Assembly: GCA_051453625.1 (NCBI GenBank)
Contig: JBOZIK010000001.1
Location: 283,690,941 to 283,754,940, forward strand
Reading direction: 5' to 3'
Length of the DNA stretch: 64,000 nt
From: Welwitschia mirabilis
Lineage: Eukaryota; Gnetophyta; Gnetopsida; Welwitschiales
Shown here piece by piece: positions 14,186-24,059 of this stretch. The notes beneath the pieces are model-generated. The model worked only from the letters and a program-made list of their open reading frames with translations. It had not been told where the DNA came from and searched no databases. Within the stretch, counting starts at the first letter, position 1. Each line of letters opens with the position of its first letter. Made by a program: the position numbers and the translations under genes.

Positions 14186-14546
14186 TTAAGTTATTTTCAT
14201 CCCTTCTTCAAGAAACCTTAAAATTATCATGCCCCTTTCAATAAATTTGATGCCATAATAATTGATAATAGACCTTAAAACATTCATTACTAGTTCTAAA
14301 AATAATTCTTGGAATATCATAAATCCATAAAGAAATCCCTCTATTAATAAATAGGAAAACTTGATGTGTAAAAGATGAGTCCCAAATGCCTTAAATGATA
14401 TCAATCTGAAGATCAGAAAACACAAAGAAAATAACCCGAAATTCCATTCTAATTCAATATCTTGGCCAATATGTACAGTTATGTACAATCCTTTAGAGTC
14501 AACCAACTCTAGAAATCTCACTAAATCCACTTGTTCTTAAAAGTCA
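14186..14546 (-). pseudogene. beta-galactosidase (GH35) gene fragment with one intron
   Basis: Read on the minus strand, 14,546-14,436 encodes a stretch including VDLVRFLELVDSKGLY and ELEWNFG, matching the (beta/alpha)8-barrel of plant beta-galactosidases (DLVRF..L....LYV.LRIGP....EWNFGGFP). The frame then breaks off at a GT. Removing 14,341-14,435 (95 bp, GT...AG) restores the family motif: WNFG-GISLWIYDIP then RIIFRTSNECFK, matching WNFGGFPYWL..VPGI.FRTDNEPFK. A shifted frame then gives MIILRFLEEG, the counterpart of PIILSQIENEYG. The catalytic acid of the NEY motif appears lost (E to G) and about a dozen residues before it are missing. Plant members are about 700-850 residues, so this is a small internal piece. 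The retained intron argues against a retrocopy. It lies less than 100 bp inside a CACTA-like end. Confidence 0.78.
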
Positions 14547-14639
14547 TGCTACTTTACCAAGAAGATCTATTGTTTCTTTCTATTACAAGAAAGCTCACAT
14601 CCATTGTCAAAATGTCAGCTCTATTCTACACATTATTTC

Positions 14640-14979
14640 CTACCCTTTTTATAAGCCCTAATCAAATGTGAAGTCAACATAAAGTCTATTATGTTTTATT
14701 TTTATTATACACATGGTTTTTAAGATTCTTTTATTAGAATTGGCTCAATACGAAGGCATTTTAATTGTAAATTTCTTTAAAAAAATTATTAAGATCTTTC
14801 TCTATAAAGACACCTTAAAAATTAATTTTTCCTGGTATATTTAATGCACTTTTTGTAAATGCCTTAAAAAAAGCCTATTAAGATGCTTGTCTATAAACAT
14901 TTCTTAAAAATAATTTTTAATGATTTATTTAATGAGCTTATTAAAATAAAGGCCTTAATATATCAAAATTCTAGTAGTG
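14640..14979 (+). mobile_element. CACTA-like terminus (right end)
   Basis: The sequence ends with TTCTAGTAGTG (14,969-14,979), the reverse complement of CACTACTAGAA, a common CACTA terminal repeat. Just inside are two to three copies of a roughly 105-bp subterminal unit containing 'aatgccttaaaaaaa' and 'tctataaa.ac.ccttaaaaat' (about 14,750-14,965), a layout typical of this superfamily. The terminus and subterminal repeats differ from those at 950, so the two ends probably belong to different families. No matching left end was found. Confidence 0.55.
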
Positions 14980-15292
14980 ACTTCTTTTTCCTCCTTATTC
15001 TCTACTTCTTTCACTCTTTTCTTTCTCTTTTTGTCCTTTGATCCCCTTCTTCTTTCTCTATCCATTATAGCCCTTTCTTCTTTATTGTTCCTCTCTTCTT
15101 TCCCTGCATTTTTCCTTTTTATATCACCTTTTCTTCCCTTTTTTCATCTCTCCTTTATTTTTTTACTCACTTACGTCTTCATCTCTTTCTTCTTTTACCC
15201 CTTTTCCTTTATCTTCCTATTCTTTCTTCCTTTCCCTACTCTCCCTTCCTTTCTTCTTTCTTTTCCGTCTTCCTGCCTTCCTCCCTAGATTT
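14980..15292 (+). repeat. polypyrimidine (CT-rich) tract
   Basis: About 310 bases are almost all C and T on the plus strand, with irregular CTT, TCC and CTTT runs. An open frame across it encodes only low-complexity Ser, Phe and Leu and is a by-product of composition. Such tracts can form triplex DNA. Its start coincides with the CACTA end at 14,979. Confidence 0.8.
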
Positions 15293-16640
15293 TTCAATTG
15301 ACACAACCCTTGGATTCCATGCCTTGGCCATGGAATCCCATCTATTTCATATATTAGGTATTGAATATAGTCCTTTAGTCCTTTTTCATATCCTAGGCAT
15401 GAAAATAAAGTCTTCCACATCTACATATTAAAGTTACTCAATTCTTAACTTCTTCCTTAGCCTTAGAATCCCTTTAAACTTATTTCTCTTAGAATCCCTT
15501 TAAACTTATTTCTCTTATTTTCCTTATCCTTCACTTCATCTTAACACTTAGAAAACCCCTCATCACTCCATATAAAATATATAAAAATATGGAATTCTAA
15601 CAAAGAAAAATAACTCTTGAAAAACTAAAGAACGTTAGTTGCAATTCTTGATAATGTTACTAAAAACTTGCTACATCTTGACTTTAGTAAAATATTATAA
15701 TCTATAAAAGATGTTTTCTAACTATTAAGGTAGAATTAGAAGTTTTAAATAAGAAACTAGGAAATGTTATTATAGTATACTTAATCCTAATTCTTATTCT
15801 CTTACAAATCTACAAAGGCATTTTAAAGCTTATAAAATCAATAAATGTTTAAAAGATAGTTTTAAGTAGTAAAAAGTTCTTAAAAGTAATTAAAAAATAA
15901 ATTCACTAGGTTATATATTTCCTCCTATGAATTAGAAATGTCTATTCATAATACAACCTATGAAATGAGTTTTAGCTAAATACAATATAATTTACAAAGT
16001 ACTACTTGGATTCAAAAATAAGAAATAAATTATTCACTCTAGATTTTAATATAATTAGAGAATAATTATTATAAATTTACATCTTATAATGAAATGTAGA
16101 AAATAATATAAGAGATATCACAAACTTTCAAACCCTAATAAAGCATTTAAGAAATAGATCTAAAATAGAAGTATGAAAGAAAATTTAAAATATGCTATTG
16201 CATAGCTAGTTATATTAATTGAATTAAGCATTAAAAAATCAAATCTTATTATAAATTAAAATGCATCACTCATTATCTAAACACTATAGAGGTCTCTAAG
16301 TCAACATAAGTTAAAATTTTATCCAAAGTATGATAAATTTTATATGATTCAATCATTCTCTTATTTTTAATAAAAGGGAAGAGAGGTTTAAAACCTTTTA
16401 AAGAGAGAATCCCTCACAGAAACATTGAAATTTTGGATTAAAAATACAATATTTTTAAGAAATAAATAAAGAATAAAACTTTAATGATACTATATGTTAA
16501 GCTAGAATGTTAATTAATTGATGGATGAAATATTTTCAATCCTTAATATTATTTATTCTTTTATGGCTTTTCTTAGGGCTAAAGGAATCTAATAGTGTAT
16601 TCTTTTTTTAATATGTGTGTAGTGACAACTATATATAGTT
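15293..16640. other. unassigned AT-rich DNA
   Basis: No gene or element was recognised. A 28-bp direct duplication ('cttagaatccctttaaactta') occurs near 15,460-15,515. Confidence 0.45.
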
Positions 16641-16644
16641 ATCA

Positions 16645-16708
16645 AGACATATATACATATACATACATACATACATACATAAATACATACATACATATAT
16701 ACATATAT
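16645..16708 (+). repeat. (CATA)n/(TA)n microsatellite
   Basis: About 64 bp of ACAT units mixed with TA runs, immediately upstream of the first direct-repeat copy at 16,712. Confidence 0.9.
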
Positions 16709-16711
16709 AGT

Positions 16712-16953
16712 CCTTTTTAGATGTTATTTGGGTAGTCAATTACCATATTATGTTTTTAAATGATGGTTAAAACCACCTCCTAATTTGTCTCTCCACTACT
16801 CAACATGTAAATTTTTAATTATACTATGAGGTTATTTAAATCCCTCATTAGCAATAAAATTAATCCAATGTTATTGAAAATCCTTCTTACTCCCTAGGAT
16901 TCTCTTCATGTTTTGATCCTTCTGTGTACATGAGATCTAAAATCCCATACCTT
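16712..16953 (+). repeat. 240-bp direct repeat, copy 1
   Basis: Matches 19,050-19,293 in the same orientation at roughly 80-85 percent by eye. Shared blocks include 'gatggttaaaaccac', 'actatgag.gttatttaaat' and the terminal 'gatctaaaatcccata'. The final block is an imperfect hairpin (gggat...atccc in copy 2). Two such copies 2.1 kb apart could be LTRs of a non-autonomous element, but no primer-binding site or polypurine tract was seen. Confidence 0.7.
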
Positions 16954-18467
16954 ATCTCAGAGCACAACATCTGGGGTTTTTAGATGAGACTCCTATGCTA
17001 TTGCTTCTTTTAGAGAAATGACATGGAAAGGAAAATATACATTGTTAACAACTGCAAAGTGATCTACTATTTAAAAACAAAAATGATGATGAATTAGTTG
17101 ATCTGCCAAGAAGAGGAATTAGTGACTAGAACATGATTAATGTTCACATTATCAAATTGCAAACATATTCTTAACAAACTTTAGAAATGTATGTTAGTGA
17201 TTCTTACCATGAAATCTTAATGGAACTACTAAAGGCTTAGTGAAAGCCAAGCTCTGATTCCTCTGTTATTTCCTTTGCCCTTTTTTCTAATGATTCTACT
17301 AAAGAAAAATAGATCTTGCTTCATTCTCATATCGATTGACACTAAAAAATGAAAGTGCATGATCATTTCTATTTTAATCTTTCTACTAAGACTCTCATTC
17401 ATACAACAAAAATAGATCTTCTCACCAGAGTTGATTTGTTGTATAGTTTTCTAATAGTGCATGTATTATTTGCTTAGAAGCATGAAGCCCATAAATGGTC
17501 ACATAATATTTCCAATGGAATGCTCTCATCCCTTTAATTTTTTATCCATTACATTAATGAATCAATCTCAAGATATGAATTCCTAATTGCAATAAGAGAA
17601 TAAGAGGTGCTGAGAAACATGAAAGAAGACCAAAGATGACTCAACATTTCTAAGTCTATCCTTTTATGTCCCATACCTATAAAAGTTGTTCTATAAGGTA
17701 GGAATTCAAAAGTCAAAGGATGAGACATATGACAAAACTTTTGGAGTATTCAAGTAGCTAGTTAAGCATGTCTGGTCTATTGATGACTTCTTCATGTACT
17801 AGCATGATCTATCACTAGTGAAGTAGATAATGCATTTTGAGCTCACCACAATAAAAGAAGCATGCATTCCCATAGAAGAGAACTAAGGACCTCCTAGTAG
17901 TGCCATTTTTAGATACCAAATGCTACTTCATTATCCAAGATATTCAAAGACATATGATAAAAATACATCAGTATGTTAGCTAGATTATCTTATTTTGTAG
18001 TATGAACTTAACATTTTTCAATCAGATTAATGTAGATGAGTCTTTAATTGAAGTTTTTTAATGAATTAACAAAACATTTTTATACATATCTTTATAGATA
18101 TCATGTCATGAATTAAAAAATAATTACTGTGATCTCTATATTATATGACAGTAGATTCTTTTTCGAGTTGAAATCAATAAGAAATGTTTTCTAGACTTGT
18201 TGCTTTGTTAAATGTTGCAGTTTTTATCTAGAAAGGCATTTAGGATTGTTTTTAAAAAGTTTGAAAATAATTGGACCTATTTTTTAAGAGTCTCGCATAA
18301 AGAAAAAAGGTATCCTTAGAGTTGTAGACCTTTGCATACTCATGGAATTTTTTAAAGGTCATTCATTTAGATGTGGGTTAATTTTTTTTAAGATTTTATG
18401 CAACATTTTAGATTATTAATGTATTTTTAAGGCTAACTTTACCAACTTCTAACAAGCAAAGTAAAAG
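16954..18467. other. sequence between the 240-bp direct repeats, no coding signal seen
   Basis: If the repeats are LTRs, this would be the internal region of a small non-autonomous element. No retroelement protein motif is visible on either strand. Confidence 0.4.
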
Positions 18468-18557
18468 CTAGGTTATGAGCTTATCACACCAACAAATGTT
18501 GTAATTTCATATAAAGATGATGTTATGAGAAGTGGTATGGGACACTTTTTATGACAT
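18468..18557 (+). repeat. 90-bp direct duplicate left of the 100-N gap
   Basis: This segment and 18,658-18,747 are identical except for one base (ttgtaattt against ttttaattt) and abut the two sides of the N run at 18,558-18,657. This looks like a contig overlap that was not merged, although a real tandem duplication is possible. Confidence 0.9.
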
Positions 18558-18657
18558 NNNNNNNNNNNNNNNNNNNNNNNNNNNNNNNNNNNNNNNNNNN
18601 NNNNNNNNNNNNNNNNNNNNNNNNNNNNNNNNNNNNNNNNNNNNNNNNNNNNNNNNN
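18558..18657. other. assembly gap (100 N)
   Basis: A round 100-N run, which usually means unknown size. It is flanked by near-identical 90-bp sequences. Confidence 0.95.
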
Positions 18658-18747
18658 CTAGGTTATGAGCTTATCACACCAACAAATGTTTTAATTTCAT
18701 ATAAAGATGATGTTATGAGAAGTGGTATGGGACACTTTTTATGACAT
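18658..18747 (+). repeat. 90-bp direct duplicate right of the 100-N gap
   Basis: Second copy of 18,468-18,557, with one mismatch. Confidence 0.9.
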
Positions 18748-18789
18748 TATTTTTAGATGAAAATTTCTTGGTTTTTTTTCCTTATTGTG

Positions 18790-18960
18790 TTTAGTCCACA
18801 TTATTATGGTTAGTCCACATTGTCATTATTAGTTCATACTTTCATGATTAATCTATATTATCATGGTTAGTACACATTATCTTAGTTTATCAATATTATT
18901 ATGGTTAGTTCACATTGTCATGGCTAGTCAACTTTATAGTAGTTAGTCCATATTTATGTC
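18790..18960 (+). repeat. 19-bp minisatellite, nine units
   Basis: Nine consecutive units of exactly 19 bp close to GTTAGTCCACATTATCATG. Starts are 18,790, 18,809, 18,828, 18,847, 18,866, 18,885, 18,904, 18,923 and 18,942. Units differ by substitution only, with no indel over 171 bp. Confidence 0.9.
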
Positions 18961-19049
18961 ATTAATTTTATATGAATTTCTATGCTAGAGGGATGTTTTA
19001 GCACTCTGAATATGATGACAATAAAATTTTTATATTTTTCATTAAAAGG

Positions 19050-19293
19050 ACGCTTCATTGGATTTTATTTAAGTAGCCAACTACCATATTTTATTTTTAA
19101 ATGGTGGTTAAAACCACATCCTAATTTCTCTTTCCTTCTATCCAACATGTCTATTTTTTGTTGTACTATGAGGGTATTTAAATTCCTTAGTAGTAATAAA
19201 ATGAGTAAGCTTCATTGAAAGTCGTTCTTTCTCCTTAGGATTCTCTCCCAGTTTTGGGCCTTTTGCACACATGGGATCTAAAATCCCATACTC
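19050..19293 (+). repeat. 240-bp direct repeat, copy 2
   Basis: Partner of 16,712-16,953. It ends with 'gggatctaaaatcccata', a short hairpin. Overlapping short frames on both strands (18,982-19,218 and 19,138-19,320) are not conserved in copy 1 and are not called as genes. Confidence 0.7.
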
Positions 19294-19392
19294 CCTATTT
19301 TTTGTATAGTAGTTTATCACTCTATTATATGGCTAATTTATTGAATTATCTTCTATTTAGCTTTTGTTTCTTCATAGAACCCATTTTTCTTC

Positions 19393-19545
19393 TAAACACT
19401 AGCAGTGTTAGTAGTCTAGATGTTAGTGCCATTTTGTTTTTACGTACTAAGTTCTAGAAAAATTTGGATAGATCAATATAATCTATAAATGAAACATCAA
19501 AATTCAATATTGATTAATAATAAATTGGAAATTAATAAACAAGAC
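19393..19545 (+). repeat. dispersed repeat, copy 2 (partner at 2785-2960)
   Basis: Matches 2785-2960 in the same orientation over about 150 bp. It begins about 100 bp after the second 240-bp repeat. No counterpart follows the first 240-bp repeat. Confidence 0.6.
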
Positions 19546-22500
19546 ATTGTTAACTATATTTTTATTACTGATACATTATTCATAGCCTCCAGCATATATT
19601 AATTTGTTAAAGTTTATGGTAAAATATGTAAACATTAAGTGTAAACATTATTATAAACATCCACCATGAAATGATCCTTAATCTTGAATTTTTAAAATAA
19701 TTGTTTCTTATTATTTGTCTACTATGGCTATAGAAAAATTATAAATGTATGTCATAAACTAATAAATAGCTTCAACATCCAAGGATATCATTTCTACTTT
19801 AAGAAGCATAGCATCATATTATATCTATTTCTTTTCTTTTAATTTTGTAGCAAGAAAAAAAATTAAAATTTCAATTTTCCCATTATCTTGTTATTAGAGT
19901 AAAACCCAAAACAACATGTGTATAAATGATAGTTATTTAAATAATAACATGAATTTTCCAAGCTAAATAGAGTTCTTCTTATATTTTTATTTTAGGATAA
20001 ACAAGGATTTCATTCCACTTATATCTCTTTAAGAAATCTATTTGTCTCATTTGTAATTACATAAACATTCTATGCTCAGGTACGTATAAGAGGAAATTAT
20101 ATCCACATACTTATTTTGTACAGTTAAATTTTATTCTTTATTATGTATGTCATACACAATAACTTTGGCTTGATATATTAATTTCATTCTTCAATGATAA
20201 AAAGTGTTATTATTAGTATCAATATTTTATTACATTCCATCTTCTAAGTTTGAAATTAAAATAACACTAATATCATATAGAAAGAGTCTCACATGAATAT
20301 CTCTAAGTATAATTATATATATAGTTATTATATTATCCATCCAACTTTAATTTCATTAATAAATAATCCAACCTAAATTACAAAAATAAGAAATCATTAT
20401 TTCATACCACTAAAACTATGTAATAAAACACTTCCCTCACCATCATTAATTTAGATGGATATCCTTTTGTAAATTTTTAGATTATAGATAACAAGAGGAT
20501 TGGATCTTCTATATTATATAAGCACATTTCATAAATTAATTTGACTAGTATAATTATATTCTTTTAAAAAAATTTACAAAAACAAAAAATCTGTTATGTG
20601 AATTACTTTCTTTATAATTAATGTATTTTAGGGTAATGAAGTGGTTTGTAAGCCAATGGTTTCACTTGAAACATACCTATGACATTGCATATATATTCTT
20701 TTCTTTAATCCATCTTTTAATAATAGACTTTAAAATAGTTATCAAAGTATTAATAACAATATTACTAATCATGGTCACCCTTTAATCATTTATATTATTC
20801 ATGTCTTCTTTTTTCAAAAACCATAACTAAATTATTAATATAGCATTTCTTTTATAATCTATCTTACACTGCTAAATTTCTTTTCCTTTAGATTACATCC
20901 CTTACTAATGGTCTACTTTATTTGATTATTTGTTAATGAAATTTAATGGTGTACTTTGGATTGCCATTTATCTACATTAATAGTTTTACCTATGATCCAT
21001 CTTAGATATCTTTTATTCTATCATCAAAGGAAATGATCAGTGTACCATCATCTTTGTGAAATGCTTCCATCTCTTCTTGGCCTTCAAATAAAATTGAATA
21101 GAAGATTTGAATATCTTAAAAGTAAAATTAATGTTTTATTCTCTTCTATTTTTAAGTTAAATTCTAAACCCTTCTTATATATTTCCTAATCATATAAAGT
21201 AAAATATCTTATCTTTAATGAAATTCTAGTTATCTTACATCTTTCATCAAACTAGTTCTAATTATTTACATTTTTCTCCTATTTGAAAATATAAATGGTT
21301 GTTATAAGTAGAGTTTATATAAGACTTACATTTTAATTCTAATTCTTCTAAATTTCATCTTGGAAATTTTACTTTTTATTAGCTTGTTATTATAAGGTAT
21401 TATCTCTTCAGATGTTTAATACACTATTCCTATATTAGTATAATGAAGTATAAGGCATACTAGTAGTATTTTACTAGTTATTCACTACCTCTAAACATTT
21501 AATGTTTTTTACTTTTTTAAGACTAGAAATTAGAAAAACAATGTTGAAATATCCTTGAAGGCATATAAAAGTAAAGATCCTAGATCCTAGAAATTTACTT
21601 ATTCCATTTAAAATAAGTAGGTCTAGTTCTATTTCCCATTCTAATAAATTATTATCTCTATGTTTGAGCTATTTATCTTTAAAACATCTATCCCATTCTA
21701 CATATTTCACAAAACCTTAAAGATTCTAATAACTAATAGGAATTTGTTTAAAACTAATCCTAGCATTAAAAGTACTACAAACAAAAATTTATTCTCTATA
21801 TTAAAAAACGATAATATCCATGCTAAGGGATTGAAAATGAAAATCCTATGATAAACCTTATTTCTTATAAAGTGGATTCTCTTAAGGTAAAGTAATAAAA
21901 GGTTAAGAACAAAACTAATTTCTATTGCATTATTTTTAACTAATCTAATTAATGATATTTATCTATCTATTTTATTTTAATTCATTATTATAAATATTTA
22001 TATATTAAAATAGTCAATCCTCTGTATGATTACCATCTATTTTCTTTTATTTTGTAGTGAAGATTTAAAAAGAAAAACTAGAAAAAAAGAATGTCTAAAA
22101 AGTCTTTAGCTTGTTAAGTCTTCATAATAACAAAAATACATGTTATAGATTTGTTCATATTCAGCAAATCACAGTGTATTGATTATAGATCCTATTTGAT
22201 AATTTATTTAATAATGATAGCACACTTAGTATTTAGTTATGCCATTTTTCTCCTTGTAAAATTTTTTTTAATTTTTTTCAATTCATTTCTATTTTCTAAA
22301 CGTTACATGTTATATCTTCATTGAGACAATCTTTTTTCACTCTATATTTATCTTATTTTTATAAATTTTTATTCTTTCTTAACATCTTTAAACTTGATGA
22401 TGATATGCTAAGTTTGATCTCCATTGTAATCCATTCTAGACAATTCTAAAATAGAATCCTTTATTATCCACATTCTATCTTTAAATAACTGTGAAATTTT

Positions 22501-24059
22501 CTTAGTTAAATTTTCATCATTTCTTTTTAATACCTCAAAAATACCTAGGTTTGGAGTGTTTCTTACTTTTTCTACTCATCTTTTAGGGTTTTAAAAATCA
22601 TAAGATGAATATCTAGAGACTTATTTTCAATAATTTTATTTATATCATGTACTTAAATTAGAGATGAAAGCTTAATTACTTCCTCTAGTACTATGAACTT
22701 TTAAACAACCTCTTTATTTGGGTTTTCAGAAATTTTATAAAAATTTCATTTATGTAATAAAACCTTCACTAAAGTTTCAATATTCTCAATTTTTAAAATC
22801 AAAGTTGTCTCTTTGACCTTTGGCACTACGACTATCTTGATTAGTCATGTTTTCTTCTTGTCATGAAAAAATAAAGGATCTATAGTTTTTATTTCTATCT
22901 CTTTATTTATCATTACTTTCTTCTTCTTAGACATTTGGAATAGAGTAAATAATAGAATTATATACGTTTCTTATAATAAGTTTATAATTCCTATAGTAGA
23001 AGTAGCCTTTAATCATGAATTTGTGAAATTACTTAATTAAAAAATAAGTCAAGTGCATCTTTGAGGTAATGCAAAGTTCCAAATAATAAATATTACTTGT
23101 ATGAATACTTCATGAGTTAAACATTACAAGAGGGGAAATAACAATTTTGTAAAAATACCATTGCAATTTTATTAATGAAAGATGAGGCATAACATCAAAA
23201 TCAATTATCAAAAACTCATAATAATTTCTCTTAATATTTTATTTAACTGGTAATTTGAACATGTCCTTCCATTTACATATTGTACTTAATAGTTTACTTA
23301 GACATAGGTCTTATTATAAGGTTTCTTAAAAATATCAGTACTTAAATGTTAAATGCATAAATATATATTTAACTACAATCAAGGAGTCTTGTTAGCCATT
23401 TATTATATGTTTATAATACTATTTTATTTTCAAGCTTAAAAGATGTACTATAATAAATCCTTGATACTCTTAATAACTCTTTTTAACATTTAAAAATAAA
23501 ATGTAGTGTATAAATACCAAAAGACTTGATGTGCAGTAAATGTAACAACAAATATAGTTTTATTATGAAAAATTTAAAAGTAATTATATCATGTTGCTAT
23601 TAAATAAAATATCTATTATGGGTTTTTTTTCCTTTTTGGATCCTAGTCTAGCAAATAAAAGAAAAATAAATATGATATTATGCTACTTAAAATAAATATT
23701 ATACCCTTAGAAGTTTAATATATTTACCAATTTCTAGGATACAATCATAATTTTTATTCACTCATAGTGGAACAATACATAAAAAAGAGTGATATTGGTA
23801 ATTCAACACAACGAATGATCTCATTATAGTGTTTTATATCTTAATACCCAAAAACAAAGAGGGAAAAAATCACATTTTCATATTTAATTTTAAATGGATT
23901 CTCAAAAGTATAAAACAAAAGGTGCTTTATATTCATTATAAAAATACAAAAGGAAAGAAACATCTCTTCCTAATTATCATCACAAAATATCTTAATATAA
24001 AGGAAAAATATTTAACAACTACCATTCATCAACATTACTTACTAGGTGATTAGATTCTT
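19546..24059. other. unassigned AT-rich DNA
   Basis: No recognisable gene. On the minus strand, 22,400-22,935 gives a broken lysine- and glutamate-rich frame beginning near MSKKKKVMINKE. It has several stops and no recognised motif. Short plus-strand frames at 21,660-21,851 and 23,829-24,053 are likewise unrecognised. Confidence 0.4.

Noticed and set aside
14977-15288. 103-codon hydrophobic plus-strand frame
   Set aside because: Low-complexity translation of the polypyrimidine tract.
18532-18744. 70-codon frame spanning the gap
   Set aside because: Most of it is N; the ends are the duplicated 90-bp flanks.
22400-22935. Lysine-rich minus-strand frame considered as a viral or gag protein
   Set aside because: Several stops and no zinc knuckle, protease or other motif; left unassigned.
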